From the NCBI RefSeq assembly GCF_000165505.1, contig NC_014633.1, forward strand, positions 620,001 through 684,000: DNA of 64,000 nt, read 5' to 3'. Below the pieces are notes generated by a model. The model ran no database searches and was not told where the DNA came from. It saw only the letters and a program-made list of their open reading frames with translations. Shown in pieces: positions 10,064-18,613 of this stretch. This DNA is from Ilyobacter polytropus DSM 2926. GTDB taxonomy: Bacteria; Fusobacteriota; Fusobacteriia; Fusobacteriales; Fusobacteriaceae. The position numbers and the translations under genes are program-made. Every line of letters starts with the position of its first letter. Position 1 is the first letter of the stretch.

Positions 10064-10100
10064 AAAAGTCTTTCCGAGCTTTATATTGGGCTGACTTTTT
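10064..10100 (+). promoter_or_regulatory. Leader hairpin upstream of the ArsB-type transporter
   Basis: Inverted repeat aaaagtc/gactttt (10064-10070 and 10093-10099) with an inner agc/gct pair (10077-10079 and 10090-10092), followed by a short T run. It lies ~35 nt before the transporter start, where an attenuator would sit. It matches no riboswitch class I can name. Confidence 0.35.
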
Positions 10101-10133
10101 ATTAATAAATTTATTCTTTATAAGGAGGTTAAG

Positions 10134-11435
10134 ATGAACACTTTTACACTGGGAATTTGTATTTTTCTTTTTACTTATTACCTCATAATAACTGAAAAAA
10201 TACCCCATACCCTTTCTGCACTGTTAGGTGGTGTGCTTATGGTTATTTTGAAGATTTTACCTTCAGAAAAGGCCTTTCATTCCATTGATCTAAATGTTAT
10301 TTTTCTTTTGATCGGTATGATGATAATTGTCCATATAACATCTGAATCGGGTTTATTTCAATGGGTTGCCATTAACATTGCAAAGAGTGTAAGAGGGGAG
10401 CCCTTTCCATTGATGCTTTTACTCATGGTAATAACAGCTTTATTTTCAGCCCTTTTAGACAACGTTACTACGATTTTACTACTAGGCCCTGTAACCATAC
10501 TGATAACTGAGGAGTTGAAAATTGACTCTATTCCATTTCTTATAGCAGAAGTTATCGCTTCTAATATTGGTGGAACTGCCACACTCATTGGAGATCCTCC
10601 GAATATTCTCATTGGAAGTGCTTCTAAATTAACTTTCAATGAATTTGCAATTAATTTATCACCTATAGCATTAATTATACTCGTAGTCACAATTATTAAT
10701 TTTAAATTTATTTTTGGGAATAAAATGAAGGTATCTAATGTTTTGAAAGCCAAAATTATGGATATTGATGCAAGCAGAGCTCTCAGGGACAAAAATCTTA
10801 TGATAACATCTTTATCAGTTCTTTTATTTGTTTTTATAGGGTTCCTGACCCACTCCATAACTCATATTGAGCCTGCATTTATAGCCTTTGGGGGTGCAGT
10901 TGTCCTTATGATAGTTACTAAAAAAGACGTGGAAGAGATTTTTAAGACTATAGAATGGAAAACTTTATTCTTTTTTATAGGTCTTTTCATTATGGTAGAA
11001 GGTATCGTAGAAATAGGTGCTATCGATATTTTAGCTAACAGGGCATTAACTTTCACAGGAGGTGACCTTCCCAAAACATCTATCCTAATTCTATGGATGT
11101 CGGCAATAATATCATCCGTTGTAGATAATATACCCTATACAGCCACTCTTATTCCTATGATTAAGACAGGACTGATACCAAACATTGCAACTTCACATCC
11201 TGAGATATCTCTTCAAGTAATTAGATATTCTCTCTGGTGGGCTCTGGCTTTAGGAGCTTGTCTCGGTGGTAATGGTACACTAATCGGAGCTTCTGCCAAT
11301 GTTGTAGCTGCTGGAATAGCATCAAAAAGTGGAAAAAACCTTTCATTTATGAAGTTCACCAAATATGGATCTCTTATAATGATAGAGTCTCTATTACTCA
11401 GCACTTTATATCTTTGGTTTAGGTTTTTTAGATAG
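10134..11435 (+). CDS. ArsB/NhaD-type membrane transporter (ion transporter superfamily)
   Basis: A 433-residue polytopic inner-membrane protein with about 11-12 hydrophobic segments. Two inverted-repeat signature regions are visible: SNIGGTATLIGDPPNILIG (residues ~143-161) in the first half and LGACLGGNGTLIGASANVV in the second. Both are typical of the ArsB/NhaD/CitM/SLC13 ion transporter superfamily; the DNVTT and DNIPYT motifs also fit. The substrate (arsenite, Na+/H+, a dicarboxylate or another anion) cannot be read from sequence. No arsR or arsC is nearby, so an arsenite role is unsupported. Preceded by ataaggaggtt and a leader hairpin. Confidence 0.85.
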   Translation: MNTFTLGICIFLFTYYLIITEKIPHTLSALLGGVLMVILKILPSEKAFHSIDLNVIFLLIGMMIIVHITSESGLFQWVAINIAKSVRGEPFPLMLLLMVITALFSALLDNVTTILLLGPVTILITEELKIDSIPFLIAEVIASNIGGTATLIGDPPNILIGSASKLTFNEFAINLSPIALIILVVTIINFKFIFGNKMKVSNVLKAKIMDIDASRALRDKNLMITSLSVLLFVFIGFLTHSITHIEPAFIAFGGAVVLMIVTKKDVEEIFKTIEWKTLFFFIGLFIMVEGIVEIGAIDILANRALTFTGGDLPKTSILILWMSAIISSVVDNIPYTATLIPMIKTGLIPNIATSHPEISLQVIRYSLWWALALGACLGGNGTLIGASANVVAAGIASKSGKNLSFMKFTKYGSLIMIESLLLSTLYLWFRFFR

Positions 11436-11456
11436 AAAAAATTTTTATTCTGCAAT

Positions 11457-11488
11457 ATAAAAGACCTGGATATATCCAGGTCTTTTAT
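11457..11488. terminator. Bidirectional terminator
   Basis: Perfect 16-bp inverted repeat (arms ataaaagacctggata and complement) between the converging transporter and transaldolase genes. A/T tracts flank it on both sides. Confidence 0.9.
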
Positions 11489-11499
11489 ATTGGTATAGT

Positions 11500-12588
11500 T
11501 TATTGTTTAGCCTTGGCCTCTATACTAGCTAAAAGCTCTCTATAGGCATCCTCAAAAGCAGACAGTCCTTTTTTAAGTAGGACATTAAAGACTTCATTCA
11601 TTGACACCCCTGCATCCTCTAAATCTCTGAAAATTTCATTTGCCTTAGAATCATCTGCATCAAGGGCTATTTTAGCAGTTCCGTGATCTATCAATTTCTC
11701 AAGAGTATTATAAGGTAAAGTATTTACTGTGTCTGGAGCAATAAGTTCAGTAACATATTTTATATCGCTGTAAGCTGAATTCTTTGTCCCAGTAGAAGCC
11801 CACAATACTCTTTGTAAGTTAGCTCCTTTTCTAGATAGCTCTTGGAACTCTGGAGAATTTTCAATCCCTCTATAAATAGAATAAATTATCATAGAGTTTG
11901 CAACAGCAGCTTGTCCCGCAAGATCTTCTCTTCCTCTTTCTTCCAAAAGGTCATCAACCATACTCTCTATTCTGCTTACAAATACACTTGCAACTGAGTG
12001 AACCTTGGTTAAATCTTCGTTATTATCAGCTAGCCTTTTTAGACCTCTAATATAAGCTTCAGCCGTCTTTCGGTACTGCTCTGGAGAAAATATAAGTGTT
12101 ATATTTACACAGATACCCCTAGAAATAAGCTCCTCTATAGCCACTATCCCTTCATCAGTTGCAGGAACTTTAAACATCACATTTTCTCTGTTTACCTTTT
12201 CATGAAGTCTTATTCCTTCTGAAAGGGTTTTTTCTGTGTCTTCTGCCAACAATGGGTTAAGCTCTAGACTTATATACCCGTCTCTTTCTGCAGTTTTTTC
12301 ATACACAGGTTTCAGAATATCTGCCGCCTCCTGTATATCTCTCACAGTTAACTCGTCGTATATCTCTTCAACTGATCTTCCATTAGAAGCTAGTTCTTTT
12401 ATTTCATTGTCATAGTCGTTACTTTTTGCTATGGCATTATGAAATATACTAGGATTTGATGTAACACCCATAAGCCCAGCATTGATAAGTTTTTTTAGTT
12501 CTCCGCTTTGTATGATATCTCGACTAATAAAATCAAGCCATAAACTTTGACCTAGATTATCTAGTTCTCTTATGATTTCTTTGTTCAT
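11500..12588 (-). CDS. tal: Transaldolase (long type)
   Basis: A 362-residue transaldolase of the long, actinobacterial/cyanobacterial-like subfamily. It interconverts sedoheptulose 7-phosphate plus glyceraldehyde 3-phosphate with erythrose 4-phosphate plus fructose 6-phosphate in the pentose phosphate pathway. Visible signatures: GVTSNPSIFHNAI near residues 41-53, the active-site strand VMFKVPAT with the Schiff-base Lys, and VHSVASVFVSRIE. The C-terminal half contains VLWASTGTKN. The ATG at 12588 follows aggggggttgaa. Cytosolic, apparently transcribed alone. Confidence 0.93.
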   Translation of the reverse strand: MNKEIIRELDNLGQSLWLDFISRDIIQSGELKKLINAGLMGVTSNPSIFHNAIAKSNDYDNEIKELASNGRSVEEIYDELTVRDIQEAADILKPVYEKTAERDGYISLELNPLLAEDTEKTLSEGIRLHEKVNRENVMFKVPATDEGIVAIEELISRGICVNITLIFSPEQYRKTAEAYIRGLKRLADNNEDLTKVHSVASVFVSRIESMVDDLLEERGREDLAGQAAVANSMIIYSIYRGIENSPEFQELSRKGANLQRVLWASTGTKNSAYSDIKYVTELIAPDTVNTLPYNTLEKLIDHGTAKIALDADDSKANEIFRDLEDAGVSMNEVFNVLLKKGLSAFEDAYRELLASIEAKAKQ

Positions 12589-12662
12589 TTCAACCCCCCT
12601 GAATTATATGCTTGTAATATATTATGGGTTAAAATTTTAAAAAAAGCAATTTTTTTTACACT

Positions 12663-14009
12663 CTAAACCTTTTTAAGAACTGGTTCTTTGAAAAAAGCCA
12701 GTGTTTCTCCGACAATAACTTTTCTAAGTACTAAAAGTCCAACAAGATTTGGTATTACCATAACACCATTTACTATATCGGCAATAAGCCAGATTGTATC
12801 TAGCTTTAAGAAAGGTCCTGATGCTATCATCACAAGGAATATAACTTTAAACCACTTGATAGCTTCCTTTTGGAAAAGATACTGAGTACACTTTTCTCCA
12901 TAGAAGTTCCAACCTATTATTGTAGTAAAGGCAAAGAATATTATTCCAATGTTCACGATAAGAGAACCATAAGAACCAAGGTAGAATTCAAAAGCCTTTG
13001 AAGTAAGTAATGATCCTGATAAACCGTCTTGAGACCACAAACCTGATGAAACAACTATTATTCCAGTAATGCTACAAACTATCAAAGTATCTAAAAATGG
13101 TCCTATCATTGATATTAGACCCTGTTTAACAGGTGAGTCAGTTTTTGCACTAGCCGCTGCAATTGGTGCTGAACCAAGTCCGGCTTCATTTGAGAATACT
13201 CCTCTAGCAACACCGGCTCTCATAGCCATCATAATTCCAGCTCCTGCAAAACCTCCTACTGCTGCACTTCCATTAAATGCAGATTTTATTATAAGAGATA
13301 TAGCCGACATTGTAGCAGAAGGATTTGAAGCCATTATTACAACTCCACCTACTATATAAAATACAGCCATGAATGGAACAAGGAATGAAGCAACCTGAGA
13401 AATTCTCTTGATTCCACCGAAAGTAACAAGGGCTACTGCTATTGTAAGGACAATACCGGTAGTCATAGTCGGTATTCCTATGGCACCTTTCACACCTTCT
13501 ACCACTGCGTTTACCTGTGGGAAAGTCCCTATTCCTAAAAGGGCAACCATTATTCCAGAAAAAGCAAATACTTTTCCTAAAAATTTGTTTTTAGCACCTT
13601 TTTCGATATAATACATCGGTCCGCCTGAATATTCTCCGTCTTTTTTTTCACGGTATTTGATTGCAAGAAATCCTTCTGCAAATTTTGTACTCATACCAAA
13701 GAAAGCAGCAATCCACATCCAGAATATAGCACCTGGACCTCCTAACTTTATTGCAGTTGCTACACCTACGATATTACCTGTACCGATTGTAGCTGCCAGA
13801 GCTGTACAAAGGGCTGCAAATCCAGATACATCTCCCTCTTTAGAATCAGAATTACCGTCTTTTTCAAATAGAAATTTAAAAGCTGTTACAAGTTTTGAAA
13901 TCTGAATACCTTTTAAATTTACAGTAAGATAAATTCCAGTTCCCACAAGTACAAAAAGTGTAGGAAATCCCCATATAATGCTGTCTAGTTGTCCTAAAAT
14001 TTCTTTCAT
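12663..14009 (-). CDS. Sodium:alanine/glycine symporter (AgcS family)
   Basis: A 448-residue inner-membrane symporter of the alanine or glycine:cation symporter family (AlsT/DagA). It shows the signature ATIGTGNIVGVATAI near residues 73-87, then GPGAIFWMWIAAFFGM and ~10 membrane segments. It imports alanine or glycine with Na+. The tandem glycine riboswitch in its 5' leader suggests that glycine is a physiological substrate or signal here (inference). The start at 14009 follows aagggaggaaaaa. Confidence 0.93.
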   Translation of the reverse strand: MKEILGQLDSIIWGFPTLFVLVGTGIYLTVNLKGIQISKLVTAFKFLFEKDGNSDSKEGDVSGFAALCTALAATIGTGNIVGVATAIKLGGPGAIFWMWIAAFFGMSTKFAEGFLAIKYREKKDGEYSGGPMYYIEKGAKNKFLGKVFAFSGIMVALLGIGTFPQVNAVVEGVKGAIGIPTMTTGIVLTIAVALVTFGGIKRISQVASFLVPFMAVFYIVGGVVIMASNPSATMSAISLIIKSAFNGSAAVGGFAGAGIMMAMRAGVARGVFSNEAGLGSAPIAAASAKTDSPVKQGLISMIGPFLDTLIVCSITGIIVVSSGLWSQDGLSGSLLTSKAFEFYLGSYGSLIVNIGIIFFAFTTIIGWNFYGEKCTQYLFQKEAIKWFKVIFLVMIASGPFLKLDTIWLIADIVNGVMVIPNLVGLLVLRKVIVGETLAFFKEPVLKKV

Positions 14010-14048
14010 TTTTTCCTCCCTTATCTGTCAGATGGCAGAAGGGGCGTA

Positions 14049-14082
14049 ATAAAAAAAGAGACTACAAAAAAATGCAACCTCT
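14049..14082 (-). terminator. Expression-platform terminator of the glycine riboswitch
   Basis: Read on the minus strand, agaggttgca pairs fully (with G-U pairs) with tgtagtctct across a T-rich loop and runs into seven T. It lies between aptamer II and the AgcS ribosome site, where a riboswitch-controlled terminator is expected. Confidence 0.78.
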
Positions 14083-14089
14083 AGAAAAC

Positions 14090-14255
14090 ACGCCATGCCT
14101 GTTTTCCTCTGTCCTTTTACCTGAGAGTATTACTCCTTCGGTGACTAGAATTAACCAATTCTCTCCAGAGGCTCGTCCAGTATAGGTCCATTTACCTGAA
14201 AGATTTACTTCTTCGGTGGCTGTAAAAACAGCTCTCTCCCCATACCTTCATCCGA
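14090..14255 (-). promoter_or_regulatory. Tandem glycine riboswitch
   Basis: Two glycine aptamers lie in the 5' leader of the AgcS gene. Aptamer I (about 14180-14245) shows ggggagagag, ccaccgaagaagtaaa and ctttcaggtaaatgga. Aptamer II (about 14105-14168) shows ctctggagag, tcaccgaaggagtaa and actctcaggtaaaaggacag. These are the conserved core segments of the gcvT-type glycine riboswitch in the right order. They are followed by a terminator hairpin and the AgcS start, so control by transcription termination is likely. Confidence 0.95.
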
Positions 14256-14279
14256 CTTAATTAAATTTTTATTAAAAAT

Positions 14280-14308
14280 ATAATAATCAATTTATTAAAA
14301 AATGTCAA
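14280..14308 (-). promoter_or_regulatory. Promoter for the glycine riboswitch-AgcS transcript
   Basis: On the minus strand, TTGACA (14303-14308) and TATTAT (14280-14285) are separated by exactly 17 nt. They lie ~25 nt before aptamer I. Confidence 0.75.
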
Positions 14309-14525
14309 AGGTTTTTTTTTAATACATATCATTATATTTTTTTATACCCCCTTAGACTACTATATATATTATTAATAATCTCTTAATTATTTAATTTTAT
14401 TAAAATAATTTTATGACAAAAGTTCTTTTGGATCTGTCTAATAAAGGAAAATAAAAGAATAAGAGTAATCTTTTAATAGGTTACTGTGTTATACTTTTTA
14501 TCTAATTTTTTATTCAGGAGGAAAT

Positions 14526-15410
14526 ATGAAAAGGGCAAGGTTAATATACAACCCATATTCTGGTGAAAATTATATAGTGAAGCATTTAGATACTATTTTT
14601 AAAGTTTATCAGAAAAAGGGATATACCATTGATGCTTTCAGAATAAGCTATGAAGCTAATATAGAAGATGCATTCAAGGATATTGGAGGTGAATACAACC
14701 ACATAATCATAGCAGGTGGGGATGGGACAGTAAATCAAATAATTAATATAATGAAAAAAACAGGTATTGACTTACCTGTTGCCATACTTCCAACTGGCAC
14801 TGCCAATGATTTTGCAACCTGTCTGGGAATGCCAAAAGATATATCTGAAGCCTGCCAACAGATCCTCAGTTCTAATGTTAAACTAATCGACCTTGGAAAA
14901 GTAAACGATACTTATTTTGTAAATGTTGCCAGTACAGGCTTATTCACAGATGTTTCCCAAAAGACAAATGTCAATCTTAAGAACACAATGGGAAAATTGG
15001 CATATTATTTCAGTGGTATTATAGAGATCCCAAATTTCAAGAGACTTCAGATAACAGTTGAATCTAAAGAACTAAAATATACAGGCCACTCGCTTATTAT
15101 ATTTGCTTTCAACGGAAAAAGTGCTGGAAATATTGATATTGCCTATAAGTCTCAGCTAGATGACGGACTTTTGGATATTGTCATAGTAAAGGCAGAAATA
15201 ATGACCGAAACCCTTTTATCCTTTTTTAAGTTTTTAAAAAAAGAGCATCTTGAAAATCCTAAGGGAGTAATACACTTCAAAACTAACCGATTATCTCTAA
15301 AGTGCAATGAATCTATCTCCACAGATTTAGACGGAGAAAAAGGTCCTGATTTTCCTCTTGACATACAATGCATAAAAAACGGCTTAAAAATATTGGGGTA
15401 TGCAAACTAA
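14526..15410 (+). CDS. Diacylglycerol kinase-family lipid kinase (YegS/DagK-like)
   Basis: A 294-residue cytosolic or membrane-peripheral kinase. The catalytic domain shows RLIYNPYSGE at the N-terminus, AGGDGTVNQIIN (residues ~61-72) as the nucleotide-binding GGDGT motif, and LPTGTANDFA near residue 90. The C-terminal beta-rich domain fits the YegS/BmrU/DgkB family, which phosphorylates diacylglycerol or related lipids. It starts after caggaggaaat. The nucleoside-kinase gene follows after 23 nt, probably in the same transcript. An extended -10 candidate TGtTATACT lies at about 14487-14495. Confidence 0.88.
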   Translation: MKRARLIYNPYSGENYIVKHLDTIFKVYQKKGYTIDAFRISYEANIEDAFKDIGGEYNHIIIAGGDGTVNQIINIMKKTGIDLPVAILPTGTANDFATCLGMPKDISEACQQILSSNVKLIDLGKVNDTYFVNVASTGLFTDVSQKTNVNLKNTMGKLAYYFSGIIEIPNFKRLQITVESKELKYTGHSLIIFAFNGKSAGNIDIAYKSQLDDGLLDIVIVKAEIMTETLLSFFKFLKKEHLENPKGVIHFKTNRLSLKCNESISTDLDGEKGPDFPLDIQCIKNGLKILGYAN

Positions 15411-15433
15411 ATAATACTTGAAGGGAGAACACC

Positions 15434-16900
15434 ATGGAAAACTACAATGAAAGAAACTACTATACAACTTTGAAATTCATTTTGATCAAGGCTACTTACG
15501 ACCTGTTTCCAGAGGCAGAAGTTAAGATACACCACTCTCTAAATAAAGGAATCTACGGTGAAATCCTAAAGGATCCTAAAATACGTTCTGAGGATATTTT
15601 AGCTATAAAAAACAGAATGAATGAACTTATAAGGGAAGATATTCCCATAAGGCCTGTTATTATGCCTGTCTGTGACATTGAAAAACATGACTGTATTTAT
15701 AACAGACCAGACATGAGAAGGCTTATTGAGTACAGCGATTGGGTTGACCTAAGAGTCTATGAAATGGAAGGTTTTTATGACTATTATCACAATGGTATGT
15801 TAAGTAGTACCGGTTATCTCAACTTGTTCGATTTGTCACCTTATAACGGAGGATTTATTTTAAAATATCCTTTCCAAAATGACCCCTATAGAATACCTGT
15901 GGAAACTGACCATAAAAAACTTGCAAAAATATTTCATGAATCAGAAGAATGGGGTCAGATAATGGAAGTTTCAGATGTGGGAGCCTTAAATGAAAAAATA
16001 CTAAACAATGAGATAGCCGAACTCATAATGGTAAATGAAGCCCTGCATCATAAAAAACTTTCATTTATTGCTGACGAAATCGCCAAAAAAGAAAATGTTA
16101 AATTAGTTACAGTAGCCGGGCCTTCGTCTTCTGGTAAAACCACTTTCACCCAAAGGCTTGCAATACATCTGAGGGTAAATGGCCTAAAGCCACTTGTTAT
16201 CTCTCTAGATAACTACTATATCGGGAGAGCGCTGCTTCCCTTAGACGAAAATGGAAAAAAAGATTTTGAATCAATAAAAGCTCTGGATACAAAACTATTA
16301 AATAAAAACTTGAAAGACCTTATGAACGGAAAAGAGGTAGAAATACCAAAATATAACTTCTTCAGTGGAGAGAGGGAATACACAGGTAAGAGAGTAAAAT
16401 TAGCAAAAAATGGGATTATTCTTATAGAGGGAATACACGGTCTAAATGAAGAACTCACCCGGGATATACCAAAACAAAATAAATATAAAATTTATATTAG
16501 CTGCCTGACCACCCTAAATGTCGATGACCATAATAGAATTCCAACAAGTGAAGTCAGAAAACTTCGAAGGATTGTAAGAGATAGCCTTTCAAGAGGTACC
16601 GGTGCAGAGGGAACATTAAATATGTGGGAATCTGTGAGACGTGGAGAAGAAAAAAATATATTCCCCTTCCAAGAAGAGGCTGATGCAATATTTGATTCAA
16701 ACCTAATTTATGAATTGGGGGTACTTAAAAAATATGCTCACGGGGAATTAAAGAAAGTGAAACCGGGAAGTATATTTTACGAGGAGTCTCAGAGACTTAT
16801 TAAGTTTTTAAATTATTTCAGAGAGATAAATCACGACTTTGTTCCTGATGACTCTATTCTCAAAGAATTTATAGGCGGAAGTTATTTTTATAAATACTAA
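15434..16900 (+). CDS. Nucleoside kinase (uridine kinase-like, with N-terminal ThrRS-related region)
   Basis: A 488-residue protein. The C-terminal half is a uridine kinase/phosphoribulokinase-type P-loop domain: VAGPSSSGKTTF near residues 228-240, SLDNYY after it, and IILIEGIHGLN as the Walker B-like strand. The N-terminal ~200 residues resemble the extra domain seen in threonyl-tRNA synthetase-related nucleoside kinases (the pattern DLSPYNGGFILKYPF is typical). The architecture is common in Firmicutes, Thermotogae and Fusobacteria. Likely function: phosphorylation of a pyrimidine nucleoside; substrate unproven. Lies 23 nt after the lipid-kinase gene and closes the transcript. Confidence 0.86.
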   Translation: MENYNERNYYTTLKFILIKATYDLFPEAEVKIHHSLNKGIYGEILKDPKIRSEDILAIKNRMNELIREDIPIRPVIMPVCDIEKHDCIYNRPDMRRLIEYSDWVDLRVYEMEGFYDYYHNGMLSSTGYLNLFDLSPYNGGFILKYPFQNDPYRIPVETDHKKLAKIFHESEEWGQIMEVSDVGALNEKILNNEIAELIMVNEALHHKKLSFIADEIAKKENVKLVTVAGPSSSGKTTFTQRLAIHLRVNGLKPLVISLDNYYIGRALLPLDENGKKDFESIKALDTKLLNKNLKDLMNGKEVEIPKYNFFSGEREYTGKRVKLAKNGIILIEGIHGLNEELTRDIPKQNKYKIYISCLTTLNVDDHNRIPTSEVRKLRRIVRDSLSRGTGAEGTLNMWESVRRGEEKNIFPFQEEADAIFDSNLIYELGVLKKYAHGELKKVKPGSIFYEESQRLIKFLNYFREINHDFVPDDSILKEFIGGSYFYKY

Positions 16901-16920
16901 AATAAATTTATATAAACATA

Positions 16921-16953
16921 AAGAAGAGAGATGAATAATCATCCCTCTTCTTT
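16921..16953 (+). terminator. Terminator after the nucleoside kinase
   Basis: Inverted repeat aagaagagagatga / tcatccctcttctt with a short loop and a following T-run, 20 nt downstream of the stop. Confidence 0.85.
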
Positions 16954-17143
16954 AATTGCATATATTGTCAAATCAAATAAAAAACTGCTACACAGAATAA
17001 AAAATATAAATACCACTTGTTACAGATAAATCGCTATTATATCTATCTTGAAAGCGGTTAAAGATAAATAATCAAAAAATTACAGCTTAACTTTTACATA
17101 TTATATATCAGGAACTAAATGAATTATGTTCCTTTGAAATCTC

Positions 17144-17172
17144 TTGTGTCTGATTTAATTATGTAGTATAAT
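17144..17172 (+). promoter_or_regulatory. Candidate promoter of dnaN
   Basis: TTGTGT (17144-17149) and TATAAT (17167-17172) are 17 nt apart, 30 nt before the dnaN start. Just upstream a ggaac/gttcc inverted repeat (17111-17132) could be an operator. The rest of 16954-17143 shows no gene and no obvious DnaA-box cluster. Confidence 0.6.
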
Positions 17173-17201
17173 TTTTAAAAACTGTTTTTTGGAGGAATTT
17201 A

Positions 17202-18293
17202 ATGAAAATCAGAGTAAACAGAGAGGAACTTATTAAACTCCTTTCAAATCTTTCTGTAGTAATAAAAGAAAATTCAATAAAACCCGTAATATCCGGTACA
17301 AAATTAGAAGCAAAAAATGGAATGGCTGTATTCACTGGTTCAAATCTTGAATTCAGTTTTATATCTTCTATCCCTGCACAGATAGAAAATGAAGGTGTAA
17401 CAGTATTTAAAATTCCTCTTATTCTGGAGTATATCAAACTTTTAGAGGTAGAAAATCTTGATATAACAGTGAGCGAGGGTAAACTTTTGATTCACAGAGC
17501 AGAATTTTCAATAATGGACTGGGAAGAATATCCAGAGATAAAGCAACCTGAGTCTGAAAATATTTTTGAAGTTGAAAGTCAGGAGATAATATCAGCTTTT
17601 GAAAAGGTTAAATTTTCAGCTTTTCCAACTGCAGATAATCTGGCCATAAACTGCATAAGAATGGCCTGTGATGACAATGAGTTAAATATGATCTCTACAG
17701 ATTCATACAGACTAACAAAATATTTTCTTGAGACCCCTTGCAAAAGTAAAATGGAAGTATCAATTCCCCTTGAAAGTGTAAATATAATATGTAAGCTATT
17801 GAAAGATTCAGAAGAAAAAGCTTCTTTTGGGGTTAAAAACGGTATTTTAACAATAAAAAAAGGAAATTCTTTTATGTCTACAAGACTTATCGAACTTCCA
17901 TTCCCCGACTATAAAACAATATTTAAAAATATGTCCTATACAAAAAATATAGAACTTAACACAGCAGACTTTAAGGGAAGTATGAAAAAAGTCCTTACTG
18001 TGGCTAAGAGAAATATCGAGACAAAAAACGGGGCTATCTTTGAATTTAAAGGAAATCGACTTATTTCAACTGTTTCTTCAGGGAGTGCAAAGACAGTCCA
18101 AAAGATAGATACGATAAAAGAAGGAGAAGATTTCAAAGCCTCTTTAAATGTAAAATTTGTATATGACTTTATATCTAATATCCAAAAAAATATCCTTATC
18201 AAGGCTACGAACTCCAGTTCTATGTTCATAATGGAAGAGGCTGGAAATAAAAACTATAAATATATACTTATGCCTTTAGCATTGAGAGATTAA
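17202..18293 (+). CDS. dnaN: DNA polymerase III beta subunit (sliding clamp)
   Basis: A 363-residue beta clamp with three repeated clamp folds. It begins MKIRVNREELIKLLS and ends in KYILMPLALRD, matching the conserved C-terminal clamp signature YxLMPxRL except that the usual penultimate Arg-Leu is altered. The sequence is otherwise divergent from textbook clamps. It tethers the replicative polymerase to DNA. No dnaA, recF or gyrB is next to it, so it stands outside the classical origin cluster. A terminator overlaps the stop codon. Start supported by ttggaggaattta. Confidence 0.88.
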   Translation: MKIRVNREELIKLLSNLSVVIKENSIKPVISGTKLEAKNGMAVFTGSNLEFSFISSIPAQIENEGVTVFKIPLILEYIKLLEVENLDITVSEGKLLIHRAEFSIMDWEEYPEIKQPESENIFEVESQEIISAFEKVKFSAFPTADNLAINCIRMACDDNELNMISTDSYRLTKYFLETPCKSKMEVSIPLESVNIICKLLKDSEEKASFGVKNGILTIKKGNSFMSTRLIELPFPDYKTIFKNMSYTKNIELNTADFKGSMKKVLTVAKRNIETKNGAIFEFKGNRLISTVSSGSAKTVQKIDTIKEGEDFKASLNVKFVYDFISNIQKNILIKATNSSSMFIMEEAGNKNYKYILMPLALRD

Positions 18294-18317
18294 GTGGGTA
18301 TTTTGCCCACTTTTTTC
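18292..18317 (+). terminator. Terminator of dnaN
   Basis: Stem aagtggg/cccactt followed by T6. Its 5' arm overlaps the dnaN stop codon. Confidence 0.85.
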
Positions 18318-18318
18318 T

Positions 18319-18613
18319 TGGCACCTTTAAAAATTAAAAAATGAGTTTATTTATTAGATAAGACCGGTAGATAATATCTGAATTTTTAATTTTTCAGAAA
18401 AAACATGAATTTTCAGGTGTTGTATTCATTTTTTTATCATTTTCACAGATAGGAAAATCAAATTTTTTAAACTTTCAGATATTTTAATATATCAATTTAA
18501 ATTAAAAAGTTATTTTTATAGTTGAAGAACCTTAAAGTAAATATACAACCTGAAATAGTATGTTTCTTCTTTGTAAAATACTTTAAATTAATTACAATCA
18601 AAAGGAGGGATAA
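18319..18613. other. AT-rich intergenic region before the asparaginase gene
   Basis: About 295 bases with no open frame of note. No convincing -35/-10 pair was found. Only the strong ribosome site aaaggaggg at the end is clear. Confidence 0.4.

Noticed and set aside
10358-10858. 166-codon minus-strand ORF
   Set aside because: Antisense shadow of the ArsB-type transporter; hydrophobic only because the sense strand is.
10134-11435. Arsenite efflux pump ArsB
   Set aside because: Superfamily motifs fit, but the same motifs occur in Na+/H+ and dicarboxylate transporters and no ars genes are nearby, so no gene symbol was given.
13069-13905. Three plus-strand ORFs of 67-96 codons
   Set aside because: All are antisense to the AgcS symporter gene.
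16954-17201. Replication origin next to dnaN
   Set aside because: No cluster of DnaA boxes and no dnaA or gyr genes; only a candidate promoter was found.
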